Of a stretch of DNA of 64,000 nt, positions 23,566 through 35,217 are shown in pieces. Positions within the stretch are counted from its first letter, which is position 1; each line of letters starts with the position of its first letter. Position numbers and translations under genes: made by a program. This stretch comes from Staphylotrichum longicolle (taxonomy: Eukaryota; Ascomycota; Sordariomycetes; Sordariales; Chaetomiaceae): NCBI GenBank assembly GCA_019096155.1, contig JAHCVI010000003.1, positions 4,821,105 to 4,885,104 on the forward strand, in the 5' to 3' direction. The notes below the pieces were generated by a model that saw only the letters and a program-made list of their open reading frames with translations, was not told the DNA's origin and searched no databases.

Positions 23566-23990
23566 GAGGAAGCCGTGCGTTGTCCGGGACTCGGGCAGAG
23601 GGAGCGTCTGGGAAGGATGCCCCCTTTAGAGCCTTGGCTGTCCCACGTCCCCGCAAGCCGGACTCGTCGGGTTACCCATGGTGGTTAGCCGGAACGGCGA
23701 GTATGGATCCCGAGCGCGTATCTGCCCGTCGACGAATACCGGGCGAAGCCCCGGACCCCGCCCGGGGGGCGTTTGGGGCCTCCTCCTCCCGTGCGTCCCG
23801 GCTAAATGCGGGAGTGGAGCTGTCGTGTTCTTGGACCTTTGGTGCCTCCAACCCACTTCACACCCCTCACTCTAGTCTCTTGCCATTCTCGATATTGAAA
23901 ATAGGGGGTTCGACTCTTTGAATAACGCCTTGCACTCTCCTTCCTTCATCAAGCACAAGTGAATGCGTTTGACGACAACATCCAAGCACC
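23566..23990. promoter_or_regulatory. Intergenic region upstream of the GH43 gene
   Basis: A 425-bp gap, GC-rich in the middle. CT-rich stretches near 23860-23945 look like a 5' leader. An upstream ATG lies at 23963 (see the separate uORF entry). Confidence 0.5.
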
Positions 23991-24061
23991 ATGCCGCAAG
24001 TCCGCAACCCCATCCTTCCGGGCTTCAACCCAGACCCATCCATCCTCCGGGTCGGGGATGA
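23963..24061 (+). promoter_or_regulatory. Upstream ORF overlapping the GH43 start
   Basis: An ATG at 23963 opens a 32-codon frame ending TGA at 24059-24061. It overlaps the start codon of the beta-xylosidase (23991) in a different frame. If the leader includes it, scanning ribosomes could be diverted. The transcript start is unknown. Confidence 0.35.
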
Positions 24062-25604
24062 CTACTATATTGCCACTTCGACTTTTGAATGGTATCCAGG
24101 TGTCCAGATTCACCACTCCCGGGACCTTGCCAACTGGGAGCTGGTCATCCGACCCCTCAACCGCAAGAGCCAGCTGGACATGCGTGGAGATCCTGACAGC
24201 TGCGGCGTCTGGGCGCCATGCTTGACCCACGACGGCGAGAAGTTCTGGCTTGTGTACACAGACGTCAAGCGCAAGGACGGCTCATTCAAGGACGCGCACA
24301 ACTACATTGTCAGTGCGCCCGCCATTGAGGGACCTTGGTCCGACCCCTTTTACATCAACTCGTCCGGCTTCGATCCGTCCTTGTTCCATGATGACGATGG
24401 CCGGAAGTGGTTCGTGAACATGCTCTGGGATCACCGCCGCCGCCCCCTGCTTTTTGAGGGCATTGCGCTGCAGGAGTTTGACCCCAAGGCAGGGAAGCTT
24501 GTCGGGCCACGCAAGAACATCTTTCAGGGCACCGACCTCGCACTCGTCGAGGGTCCTCATCTTTACAAGCGCAATGGATGGTATTACCTCCTAACAGCCG
24601 AGGGTGGAACGGGATACGAACACGCATGTACTTTTGCGCGCTCCCGGGACATCTGGGGGCCGTACGAGACACACCCCCAGCAGTACGTCTTGACGACCAA
24701 GGACCACCCGAACGCAGCTCTCCAGCGTGCAGGCCACGGCGATATCGTCGACACACCCGATGGCCGCACTTATCTCGTGCATCTGACCGGCCGGCCAACG
24801 ACGCAGTTCCGCCGCTGTGTCTTGGGCCGCGAGACCGCCATTCAGGAAGCATACTGGGGTGATGACGACTGGCTGTATGTCAAGAACGGCCCCGTTCCCA
24901 GTCTCTTCGTCGAGCTGCCCGCTGCCCGCGACGAGGACAAATACTGGGCAGAGCAGCGATACACCTTCGAGTCTGGGCTACACAAGGACTTCCAGTGGCT
25001 ACGCACTCCCGAGACAGATCGGATCTTCAAGACAGACCGTGGGAAGTTGACGCTTATCGGCCGCGAGAGCGTCGGGTCCTGGTTTGAGCAGGCGCTGGTT
25101 GCCCGGCGGCAGACGCACTTCTCCTATGACGCCGAGACGGTCATCGATTTCTCGCCCACCGACGAGCGCCAATTCGCCGGGCTGACTGCGTACTACTGCC
25201 GCTACAACTTCTTCTACCTGACTGTGACGGCGCACTCCGATGGCAAGCGGGAGCTGCTCATTATGTCGTCCGAGGCCTCTTTCCCGATTGGCAGCCTCAA
25301 GACTCCCTTCCCAGAACCTGTCCCGCTCCCCAACGACGGCAAGGTCAAGCTTGCCCTGACCATCCGAGGCAAGGAGCTGCAATTCTACTATGCCCTCGAG
25401 GGCGAAGAGCTCAAGAAGGTTGGCCCAGTTTTCGATGCAAGCATTGTGTCAGACGAATGCGGTGGCCACCAGCTGCACGGCAGTTTCACAGGCGCTTTTG
25501 TAGGTGTTGCCGCTTCAGATTTGAACGGGACGGCTGCGGAGGCGAGCTTCGATTATTTTGTGTACAGGCCGGTTCAGCACAAGAGTGATCGATACGAGAT
25601 CTAA
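23991..25604 (+). CDS. Intracellular beta-xylosidase, glycoside hydrolase family 43
   Basis: A single 537-codon frame without introns. The five-bladed GH43 domain starts at once (MPQVRNPILPGFNPDPSIL). The three catalytic acids are visible: Asp15 in NPDPS as base, Asp128 in SGFDPSLFHDDDG as pKa modulator, and Glu187 in VEGPHLYK as acid. The C-terminal ~200 residues form the beta-sandwich seen in the ~535-aa xylosidases of this group (for example Geobacillus XynB3). There is no signal peptide, so the enzyme should act in the cytosol on imported xylo-oligosaccharides, complementing the secreted esterase 23 kb away. Lack of introns, length and cytosolic location resemble bacterial homologues, so ancient transfer is possible but unproven. 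Confidence 0.95.
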   Translation: MPQVRNPILPGFNPDPSILRVGDDYYIATSTFEWYPGVQIHHSRDLANWELVIRPLNRKSQLDMRGDPDSCGVWAPCLTHDGEKFWLVYTDVKRKDGSFKDAHNYIVSAPAIEGPWSDPFYINSSGFDPSLFHDDDGRKWFVNMLWDHRRRPLLFEGIALQEFDPKAGKLVGPRKNIFQGTDLALVEGPHLYKRNGWYYLLTAEGGTGYEHACTFARSRDIWGPYETHPQQYVLTTKDHPNAALQRAGHGDIVDTPDGRTYLVHLTGRPTTQFRRCVLGRETAIQEAYWGDDDWLYVKNGPVPSLFVELPAARDEDKYWAEQRYTFESGLHKDFQWLRTPETDRIFKTDRGKLTLIGRESVGSWFEQALVARRQTHFSYDAETVIDFSPTDERQFAGLTAYYCRYNFFYLTVTAHSDGKRELLIMSSEASFPIGSLKTPFPEPVPLPNDGKVKLALTIRGKELQFYYALEGEELKKVGPVFDASIVSDECGGHQLHGSFTGAFVGVAASDLNGTAAEASFDYFVYRPVQHKSDRYEI

Positions 25605-26333
25605 GAGCAGGAACTCGCTGCATATTGTATTAGTTGATGGGGTTTCCGGATTCTTTTAGAGAGCTCAGCTTGATCGTATCTGTTCGGATTCTAAAATTGA
25701 CAACAGTCTCGCGCAACGATATGCCAACCCTTGTTTGATCTCGGCTCTTTTCGGTTCTGTGATTTGTAACTTTTCCTCTCTTTGACGAGACACATACATC
25801 TCACGCATCTGTTGCCGTCAAGGACGGTGCCAGGGAGGATCTAGTTTTGCTTAATGCGGTATAAATTTGGGTGCATCAACTGACATGAACCGGTTGTGAT
25901 TCCGATAACTATCCCTCTTGCCCAGTTGCCCACAACTCAAGTGGCCGCTTTTGGCATTGATCAACACAACACGAAGTCTCCCTTTTTAACGCACATTCCT
26001 CCCGCAAAGATACCACTGGAGACGTGAGGAACCTGGAATATGATACCTTATGGAATTGGAAGACTGCATGGCAACCTTGATATGACGGATCCGGCAATAT
26101 GACTTCTACATCCGGATTCTTGTTGGCGAGCGGCATTCAGTTTCGAGAACGGGCTGCATTTAGAGAGATTGGCGTCATTGTATTTATTGGGCTTCACTTC
26201 ACCAGTCGTCATCGCCAAGTTCTCCTTATTAGAACTCCTCCATCCTTCTCTTCTCCCAATCACTCAACACACACGAATTTTACTGCCTCGACTCCTCGCA
26301 ACCCTCAGGTACGCACACCAACCAACCGCAAAC
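25605..26333. other. Intergenic region, 729 bp
   Basis: Terminator of the xylosidase and promoter of the MARVEL-type gene. The last 120 bp are CT-rich (CTCCATCCTTCTCTTCTCCC), a leader-like stretch. No coding support. Confidence 0.5.
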
Positions 26334-27225
26334 ATGGGGACCGTGTCAAGAGTGCTCCTAGTTTTACTTCATCTTGGACAGCTCGCTTGTGGTGCCATTG
26401 TGCTCGGGATTCTGGGGCGATTTTTCTTCCTAGTCGGCGATGCCGGGGTTATCGATCCCAGCGCGCGGCTTGTCTACACAGCTTGTATCGCTGCCCTCAC
26501 AATTATCGCCGCAATTGTGTTCGTCGCCCCTTTTGCCTACTCGTTTTGGTCCTTTCCGATCGACATCTTCCTCTTCGCGGCTTGGCTGGTCGCCTTCTGC
26601 GTATGCGAGACGGTGAGTGGATTCCAGACTCCAGTGGCCATATGGATGCTGATTAGAAATGGCAGCTTACTGGAATCAACACATGCGAATCAAATTGGTT
26701 CAGGACGTATTGGGGCTTTTACTGGGGCCGCTGGTACACAATCGCCTCCCCCGGGGTCGACGTCATGTGGACCGGCTGCTCGGCCTGGCGCACAGTGTTG
26801 GCATTCTCCTTCATTGCCGTAGGGCTTTACCTGCTAAGTGCTCTACTGGTAGGACTTTTTGTCAAAAGACAGTTCTATGATGAACTCCAGGAGCTTATCT
26901 AACTGCGTGTATTGATTAGGTCATCTATTGGACGCTCGAGTATGGCAACATCAAGTCGAGAACCAGGGGTTTCTTTCGGTGAGCAGCCACTTTCAATGTT
27001 GAGCCAATAGACCTTGACACTGACAGCAGATGTTTCCATCACAGGAGACACTGGGAGCGCCGAAATGCGTTTGGAAAGCCCATAACTGTCGAAACGGCGA
27101 ACCGTGGCCCGGTGACAACTGAGACAAACCAGCATGCCGCATCGCCAGCTCAAAATATGGAATCAACTGCTGTTACGGCAGCCGGGCCTGGGACGACCGC
27201 CATAACGGGAGCGGCACAGCCCTGA
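26334..27225 (+). CDS. Four-helix membrane protein, MARVEL-domain type
   Basis: Exons 26334-26612, 26666-26848, 26920-26978 and 27045-27225; introns of 53, 71 and 66 bp; all junctions in phase; 233 aa. Helices lie at about residues 7-30, 44-65, 70-90 and 129-150. The loop before helix 4 holds LTGINTCESNWFRTYWGFYW followed by GRWYTIASP and CSAWRTVLAFSF, the pattern of fungal MARVEL proteins with a Trp/Tyr-rich, paired-Cys loop. The C-tail (from about 160) is polar and Thr/Ala-rich, probably cytosolic. MARVEL proteins act in membrane apposition and vesicle traffic; nothing more specific can be said. A 277-bp gap separates its stop from the convergent receptor gene. Confidence 0.85.
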
Positions 27226-27502
27226 GTGTAGAGACTCGCAGGGTTTTGATGGGCTAACCCGTGAGCTGGAGGATTTTACACAGCCCATTCGTACTGAGAG
27301 GTTGAACAGTTAGGCCATCAACAAGGAAAGTTGATCTTTATGAACCAAACGACCACTTACGTACCATGATAGGTGCAGTCACGGATTGAAGCAGGTCTCA
27401 CAAGCATGTAGTGAAGTAATAGTTTCATTAAGTTGGGCTCGGAACCATGACGCCCATTGCAAGACGCATTTGTGTTGGTACTTGACAAGTCAACCTGCTC
27501 CG

Positions 27503-29212
27503 CTACTTCAAGTCATCATCTGGATGGTTTCGTCCAACGTGATTCAAGCCCCGCAACTGCACCAAACTCGTCTCGTCGTCCTCGTATTGCACGGCGAATG
27601 TCTGTTCGCGAATGATCCCCATCGGCTTCGTGGAAACCGTATCAGAGCTACTCCCCGGGTCGGGTTGTGTAGTGCTCGGTTTCGATACGCTTGTCAAGTC
27701 CCTGAGTGTGCGCCCCTGGCTGGTGCGGATCTTGCTGGATAGTACTTGACCACCGCCCGAGGGGTAGTATCCTTTCGCGTAGCTGCTTCCGCCACCCAGC
27801 GCAGGGAACAACCGGACCAACAGCAGTCGCAGCGTTGGCATGCAGGTACATACAATGCCGACGTTAATCTCGACCGTGGACCAGAGCGAGACAGGAAAGT
27901 TGTCCCATGTTGCGTTGCTGGACTTGCCAAAGGTGACAAGAGCTTGCAGACGGATAATCGAGACAACGGTCACGCTATCGCAGGGTCAGCTTGAACCATC
28001 TGCAAAAAGAGGGAACGGTAGGCCACTTACAAGGTGCCGACGCAGAACATGAGAGCCACTCCAATCTTCTTCTTCCAGTGGAGGTTCAGGGTTTTGAGCT
28101 GGGCGAGCGGAATGGCCAACATCCAGATATCAAGCGCAATGCTGATCCCGGCGTTTGCCCACGCAATCGCATTGAGGTCCAGACACATACCCTCATGCTC
28201 TCCGTCCCAGTGCTGCCAGAAAAAACTGATGGGCGAGCATTGAAAGATAGCCAGGAAAAAGAACACAACCCCAAAGACAATGGCAAAGCCGACCGTACCC
28301 CAGAGCAGCCGGCGTACCATTTGGCCTGGGAAGATGCGTAGGTAGAAGAGAAGCAAACATAACTTGACCAGCATAACTTGGACAAAGTATAAGATTGCCA
28401 TAATGTAGAAGTAGAAGAGGAAGTCGGTAATGTTCTGTGGTGTCAGGGTCCAGATGTCGCGCCCGACACCGTTGGCCGTCGTCCCGTAATGGGTGATCAC
28501 TACGCTCGGTACAGCCACAAGGACGAGGACAAAAACGACGTAGTCGTCCGGTGCTAGGCTGCGCGTAGCGAGTAACTTGAATCCCAACCGGATCAGGACG
28601 ATGCTGCAGGATAATACCGCCAAGACAATCGATGTAGTGTTGTATTCGGCGCCTCGGTCGCGTACCGGAAAGCCGCACGTTGTATCCGTAAGATTCTTCG
28701 TCACTGTATAGGTACCGGGAGCATGGAGTCAGTAATGACCACACAGGTCTTGTGGCTGCTCAGGCCTCCCTTCCCAAAAGCTACCACCGGAGCCAGGGTG
28801 CTGTGAACGAGCCTCATTTGGAATCGTCTGCAAGAAGGCAGACGGCAGGACGCCGGGCTGGCTGATGACTGAGAGACACATAGAAGAGGGGGGGTTATCA
28901 TACCGAGTGCTTGCTTCATGGTGCAGTGAGACCGAACACACACCGTCATCTGGTTCTGGAGATCTTCATCGGTACAAATGCAAGCCGCTGTTTGGTTCGT
29001 CGCGCAGGCAGAGGGTGCGAGGGTGTCAGACAGGCAGACTTTCTGTGAGACAGATATCCTAAAATCAGTGTTTTGTGCTTCAAAAATGGCATGGTTGTTC
29101 GACATACCGCGCAGTCTGGGAGCGCCTGCAGTGCTGTCTCCATCTCCAGGGCGGAGACGAAGGGCACCATCGCTGCCGAGAGCGCGAGGGCCAACCCAAG
29201 AATCGCTCTCAT
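27503..29212 (-). CDS. CFEM-domain Pth11-type integral membrane receptor
   Basis: Exons 29212-29108, 29042-28904, 28703-28031 and 27974-27503; introns of 62, 200 and 56 bp; 462 aa, all in phase. A signal peptide ([21 protein letters not shown]) is followed by a CFEM domain with eight Cys: [33 protein letters not shown] and, after the third exon starts, TTCGF. Seven hydrophobic segments follow from about residue 110 ([20 protein letters not shown] onward), as in the Pth11/rhodopsin-like group that senses surfaces and host cues in fungi. The cytosolic C-tail is about 110 aa and Ser/Thr-rich. The ligand is unknown. The 200-bp intron is the longest in the window, and I checked that it has no obvious coding exon. 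Confidence 0.9.
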
Positions 29213-31432
29213 TTTGGGCGACGACGTCTCTTTGGTTGGGTATGACCGAATTGGAGTGTCTCTTGCTTCGGGGTCCGGAAACAGGAGACGCAGGGTTGGA
29301 GTCACAGCTGCCAGCCCCTTAAGTACCAGACTTCGCCCCCCAAGGCTTGGTCTGTACGGGACGGTGGACGGGACCGGAAGCACACTCCGATCTGGCTCGC
29401 CTCACAGTTATTGAGACGCTAACTAACCAATGGTGACCTTGGCAAGCTCATCGAACCACTGCTGTGATCTGGCGTGAGTTTGGTCGCCCTGTCGAGGTGT
29501 CAAACAAGCAGGTTCTTAGCTGGACAAGATCCTGTCCCTTCAGCTAATGTCGTACCCTGTGCAGCACGCACCGGATAACCTGCTCACCCGGCGGGCAGAT
29601 AAAAAATGTCGAGGATGCTGCGCCCAAAACCGCTTGCGAGAACGGGGCGACGGGGGTGTTGGACCAGGACACAGGAGAAATGCCGCCGTTGACAGTGTGA
29701 CACCACGTGGAGAATGACACCACGTAGAACAGGGGGGCGCGGGCGCTATGTAAGGTACCGTGTTCATGGTTGTCCCTGTTGCACGCAACGGAATCATGAA
29801 AATGCATTGAAGTCATCCTTTCCGCATCCCTGGTGGTTTCGAATCGATTGAACTATTGACGGCGAGACAGCCGAAACAGGGCATGGATCAGGCCCAAGAC
29901 CTCGATGCAGTGGCAACCGCCCGTGGGGCCCACCGAGCCCAGAGCCGACGCGCACCAGGTTCTTCTTCGTGGCGTTGCAGTTGTTGGTGAATTGCCCTTT
30001 GCAGGGCACAAGTCCGCTGTGGTCCGGCAATTTTTACTCCTGTACCCACAGAACACTTCGGTCCTTTTCCCACATTCAGGTCAAGGATGCCACGCACCCT
30101 ACACGGCTGCACCTCGGCTCGGCTATCGTGAGCAGCCTGGAGAACCTGGCTCGGATGGTCAAGCCAGGGGCATCCGAAATCATCCCGTCGACTGATGTGG
30201 TCGAGCAAATGGAAGACTCTGTTGAGTCGGATCCCCCACAGCACCCAGAGCAGTGGAACCGGGAACCGAGGCAGTGGATACGACAGCAGGGGTAATGCTG
30301 GCGTTTGGGTCCAAATCTTTTGCACACGGACTTGACGGACTCGACACAGGTTCGTTTGAACTCTGGCCTTGACACGTGGATCATCCTTAGGGCCACGCTC
30401 ACCAAGAGGATCCCACCTGCTACACCTCTGTCACTGGGATCAGTTAAAGGTTCTCAGTGCTACGCGTTGTTAGAGACATGAGGCTTGCGAAACGCCGCTC
30501 TGCGCGTACATGTTTAGGTCCTGAGATCGCGCACATCACCATGGACGCCGGACTTGGAGTTTTGCATCGCGGGCACGTCTTGCTGTGTGCGGTATATTGC
30601 TTGGTCCACTCTTTCCGCCACCTCAGTTGAAAACGGCTACCGGCGCCGGTCCGGCTTTGGCGCTACGGCAACAGCCGTTTAGGCCATTTCCTCTCGCGGC
30701 CCGACAGGCAGTTGACAAGAACATGGGCCAAGCCGGTTTGGTTTCGGCCGGAAGAGTGAGCAATAGGTAGCAACTTCTCAAAATATGGCTCATGACTTCA
30801 TGATGTGGAACGCCTGATGAGTAAAAGGCAACTTTCTGCGTCGTCAATCGACTGTCTTTGACATGCCGTTGCCGCCATGACGTACGAGTTCTAATGATGA
30901 CGGGTTATTTTCATCATGAAATTTAGTCGGTTACTAATGTAAAGAACATATCAGCGCATTAACTCATGATCGGCTTAAGAATACTGCCCTAGCCCCTTAA
31001 ACACACTCGCCAAGCGACTACCTCGTTCCTCAAGACCCAACGCGTCGAAAATCGCTCGTCAGCATGACGCCCGAGATGACTGCAAGTTTTTATCTCTTCG
31101 TTCAAGTTCGTGGAGCCAACTGTGGCGCTGCGATTAGCTCTGCTCGTTTCATTTCGCTGCCGATGTTCCATCAGGATCGGTACCAGTAGTATGATGGTCA
31201 CGGCCCCCTTAGTCGCGTAGTTGCATAGCAGTTGGTCAGCCTGTTACTGTTTGTGATAGGGCGGCAATCTATGTCCATGTTCGATGATCCGAGGCAGTTA
31301 TCAAAATCCAACCCAGAGGAAGCAACCGTTACCTTATAGGCTCGAGTCCACAAGGACTCGTACCTTGGGTGGTTTTTTCCGGACGGAGAAGCCATATGGG
31401 TCAACGTACAACTATGGTATTTCCATTTTTTT
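29213..31432. other. Gene-poor region, 2.2 kb
   Basis: Upstream of the receptor gene. The minus frame 29544-29816 and neighbours around 29850-30060 contain Cys-rich stretches reminiscent of a small secreted protein. I found no start, signal peptide or splice solution, so no gene is called. From 30750 on the sequence becomes AT-rich. Confidence 0.4.
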
Positions 31433-31433
31433 T

Positions 31434-31515
31434 TATAAAAGTCTAAATTTCTATTAAATCCTCTATCCTTTATCCTTTATCCTCTCTCTATAAAAGTCTA
31501 AATTTCTATTAAATC
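31434..31515 (+). repeat. Two copies of a 27-bp direct repeat, 55 bp apart
   Basis: TATAAAAGTCTAAATTTCTA plus TTAAATC occurs at 31434-31460 and again at 31489-31515 without mismatch. The pair borders the microsatellite and looks like a slippage duplication of its flank. Confidence 0.9.
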
Positions 31516-31921
31516 ATCTATCCTCTATCCTTTATCCTCTATCCTCTATCCTCATCCTCATCCTCATCCTTATCCTCTATCCTCTATCCTCATCCTCATC
31601 CTCATCCTCATCCTCATCCTCTTCCTCATCCTCATCCTCATCCTCATCCTCATCCTCATCCTCATCCTCATCCTCATCCCTCATCCTCATCTCTTCCTCT
31701 TCCTCTCCTCCTCTTCCTCTTCCTCTTCTTCCTCTTCCTCTTCCTCTTCCTCTTCCTCTTCCTCTTCTCTTCCTCTTCCTCTTCCTCTTCCTCTTCCTCT
31801 TCCTCTTCCTCTTCCTCTTCCTCTTCCTCTTCCTCTTCCTCTTCCTCTTCCTCTTCCTCTTCTTCTTCCTCTTCCTCTTCCTCTTCCTCTTCCTCTTCCT
31901 CTTCCTCTTCCTCTTCCTCTT
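31461..31921 (+). repeat. Pyrimidine microsatellite (CTATCC / CTCATC / CTTCCT arrays)
   Basis: About 0.46 kb of nearly pure pyrimidine on the plus strand. It moves from CTATCCTTTATCC units through (CTCATC)n at about 31550-31690 to (CTTCCT)n at about 31690-31921. The long minus frame over it (Lys-Arg then Asp-Glu repeats) is a by-product of the repeat and not a gene. Such homopurine-homopyrimidine mirror DNA can form triplexes. Copy number is likely unstable. Confidence 0.97.
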
Positions 31922-32998
31922 CAATTAATCGTTTTCTATCTTACATTCTACATTTGTTACATTCTACATTTATAGGATGAGATTTAATCCAACAAAAAAT
32001 GGGCACAATTTCCTAGACCTGCATTAATAGGCAGTCTCTTGCGAGACAATTCTTCCCTACCTACCTTTTTTGGTCATACAAAATGAACGCGTTTAGTTTC
32101 CTTGCTAGGTACGCAGATAGTGGTGTACACAACAACGGCAACATGATGGCCATCCTGCACAGCCTTGACTTCTGCCAGATCCTGCCCCATGCGTTTTTAA
32201 GGAGCAAGGATGCGATCCAACATTGAAACCATGTGACCGGTGTTGAGCAGCGTGCGCCCGAATTTGAGCGGCAGCTTGATGCTCGCCGACCAGAGGCTCA
32301 CCCCAGGCGACTTTGTCCCGCTCCAATGCAGGACCGACGAGGGTCAGCTCCCGGTACCGCTGAAGATCCCGGACCATGCAGCTTGTACCATGGTTTGAAG
32401 GGCGGCTCTTTTTCCCATTGGGTCGGGCTCACACCTGCTCGCCTGACAATGGGACTGCAGTCTGACGCACCTGGCATCCTGCGAGCCCACCTCTTTCGTC
32501 TTCTTCAATGAGCCGAACGTAAGCAGGTCAGCCACAATATTGATTCCGGTCTTCTGGGACGGAGTATTCTGCATGCATGGTTGCAGTTTGTTCCCGAAAC
32601 GGCGGTTGAGTCAAGGAAGTGCGAAGAAGGTTTGGAGCTGCTTCCACGCAAGGTGCTTGGTGTCTGGGAGAGACAGCCGGGAGGAGGGGTCGTCATCGAG
32701 AAGGTGTGATTCCCATGCAGCTCGACCCGGGATCCGGGCTCGCATCACACAACACGCCCCGTTGACCCTGGCTGGAATGGCATGCTGGGCGCTAAACCTT
32801 CCAGAACACGTTAGAAAATATTGCCTCGTGCATTCTTGGCTACGGGCGGACAGATTTGAAAAAGGACCAAGAGTGTGGGGTTTAGTCACACGTCTTGCCC
32901 ATGCTAGGTATAAAGAGGCTCTCCTGAGACTCTTCGGTTACTGGGCTTTCTCCCGTGCCTCCTAGATAGCTGCTGCTATTTTGCAAGCGCAGATAACA
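31922..32998. other. Promoter region of the GMC gene with an unassigned decayed stretch
   Basis: AT-rich to 32100. Between about 32100 and 32960 the minus strand has open frames with protein-like composition, broken by stops and shifts, with no family I recognise. The 100 bp before 32999 should hold the GMC core promoter (TATAAAGAGG at 32909-32918, about 80 bp upstream). Confidence 0.4.
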
Positions 32999-35217
32999 AT
33001 GGCCGTCGCAAAGTTTTCGCTCGCCGCTGTTGTCCTGCTGTCCCTATCTGGCGCAGCAGATGCCTACAACCCTGCGGTTCGGTCAATCAGACATTCCACG
33101 ATTGTGGAAAGAGCTGATGATCTTCTGCCGGAATACGACTACATTATTGTCGGGGGCGGGACGTCTGGACTGACCGTGGCGGACCGACTGACAGAGAGCG
33201 GCAAGCGTACGTGGACAATCTCATCAGGGTCCGGTCATCATGTCACTAACTCTCTGTAGATTCCGTTTTGGTCCTGGAACGAGGCGTATTCCGTAAGAAC
33301 CGCACCCTTTTCACTCGCACCGCGCTGTGCTAATCAGCAAGCAGAAAACTCGACTTCGGTAACAACAGTATCGGGCGGCTTCTGGGGCCTGATCGATCCC
33401 ACTCTCACGTTCAACATCAGCTCTGTTCCCCAGGCGGGTCTGAACAACCGCACCATTGCCGTTATTGGGGGCCAGATTCTGGGTGGCAGCTCTGGCGTCA
33501 ACGGGATGCAAGTCCTCCGTGGGCAGCGGGAAGATTACGACCGGTGGGGATCCTACTTTGGAAAAAAATCGGATTGGAGTTGGGACGGCCTTTTGCCCTA
33601 CTTCAAGAAGGTACAGTCCAACCCATGACTCCAACTGGCCCTTCTCACATGTTCGCCAGGCATGGAACTTCCACCCGCCCAGCCAACAACTGGTGAACCA
33701 GTTTGGCATCAAATATGACACCCGATACTGGGGAAACAAGTCCAACGTCCATGCTTCGTTTCCAAGCTTCTCATGGCCCGTTCTTAGTACGCCACTGTTC
33801 CTAAACATATCGAGATTGTTGGATACTGACAAACAGAGCAGAAATGGAGATGGCGGCATTCGGTGACATCCCCGGAGTCAACTACCCATCTGATTCGGGA
33901 TCGGGCGAAACGGGAGCATACTGGCACCCGGCATCCGTGGATCCGAGCACGGTTCTCAGATCGTTTGCCAGACCCGGTCACTGGGACGGCATTGAGGCAG
34001 CACGCCCCAACTACCACACCCTGACTGGGCAGAAGGTACTGAAGGTCACATTCCAGGGCAAGAAGGCGACAGGAGTTGTCTTTGTGCCAGCCGAGGCCAC
34101 AAATCAGAGTAATGCTCGGACCGTCAAGGCTAAGAAGGAGATTATCATGGCGGCTGGGACAATTCACACCCCCCAGATCCTCCAGGCCAGCGGTGTTGGT
34201 CCCAAAAAACTGCTGAAAGAGGCTGGTGTGCCGGTTGTCGTCGACTCTCCCGGCGTGGGCAGCAACTTCCAGGACCAGCCGTTTCTCGTGGCTCCCACTT
34301 TCAATTGTAAGGGAATGCACTGTCGTGCCCAACACCTAGAAGCAGCCTGCTGACGAGACCCCAGTGACAAACTTCCCCTTTCATCCGGATTTCTATGATA
34401 TGCTGACGAACCAAACCTTCATCGCCGAGGCGTTGGCGGAGTTCACCGCCAACAGAACGGGGCCGATGTCGATTGCATCCGGCAACTGCGGGAGCTGGCT
34501 GTCTCTCCAGGTCATTGCGCCCAAGTCTTGGAAGGACATCGCCAAGCGCTACGAAGCTCAAGACCCGGCCGCTTACCTTCCAAGCGGGACGGACAAGTCA
34601 GTCGTTGCTGGATACAAGGCGCAGCAGAAAGCGTTGGCCAAGTCCATGAGAAGTAAGGACTCGGCAACCTACAACTTCTTTCTCCGCGGCGGCTACGAGG
34701 AGGGCTCGGTTGTGTTTCTTCACCCGGCTAGCCGCGGAACGGTTCACATAAACAGCGCGGATCCCTTTTTCTTGCCTCCCGAGGTCGACTACCGGGCGCT
34801 CAGCAACCCGGCCGATCTCGAGGTGCTGCTCGAGTTTACCCCATTTACTCGCAGATACTTTTATGAGACAAGGATGAAAACGCTCAACCCCGTCGAGCTC
34901 ACGCCCGGGGCCGATGTCACGGCACCGGAGCAAATTGAGGCCTGGCTCCGTGGGGCCATGATCCCGTCATCGTTCCATCCCATCGGCACTGCGGCTATGA
35001 TGCCGAAACATCTCGGCGGTGTCGTGGACGAGGATCTCCTGGTGTACGGAGTCAAAGGGCTCAGTGTTGTGGACGCAAGCGTAATGCCAGATCAGCTTGG
35101 TTCCTATTTACAACAAACCGCGTATGCACTGGCGGAGAAGGTATGTGTAACCTCCCTGTCCAAGTACAAGTTGCTGACAGGATACAGGCAGCGGATCTCA
35201 TCAAAGGGAGGGCATAG
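32999..35217 (+). CDS. Secreted GMC-family FAD oxidoreductase
   Basis: Seven exons: 32999-33206, 33260-33292, 33345-33610, 33660-33786, 33842-34306, 34365-35140, 35188-35217; 634 aa, every junction in phase. A signal peptide spans about residues 1-21. The FAD-binding motif YIIVGGGTSGLTVADRLTE lies near residue 50, VLVLERG closes the Rossmann fold, and GGQILGGSSGVNG is the first GMC signature. AAGTIHTPQILQASGVG is the second. The catalytic His is His571 in HPIGTAAMM. The residue aligned with the second catalytic His/Asn is Tyr614 (DQLGSYLQQTAYA), which is unusual. It groups with the AA3/alcohol-oxidase relatives; the substrate (sugar, aryl or aliphatic alcohol) is unknown. The gene is convergent with the CYP505 gene, stops 233 bp apart. 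Confidence 0.93.

Noticed and set aside
29544..30056. Possible small secreted Cys-rich protein on the minus strand
   Set aside because: No signal peptide or splice solution was found; the frames change without consensus splice sites.
31434..31921. CRISPR-like array
   Set aside because: Units are contiguous hexamers with no spacers, and the genome is fungal.
31577..31924. 115-codon minus frame made of Lys-Arg and Asp-Glu repeats
   Set aside because: It is the direct translation of the hexanucleotide microsatellite; no unique sequence and no start context.
32105..32960. Decayed gene on the minus strand
   Set aside because: Protein-like stretches in two frames, but no family recognised and no start or end; left unassigned.
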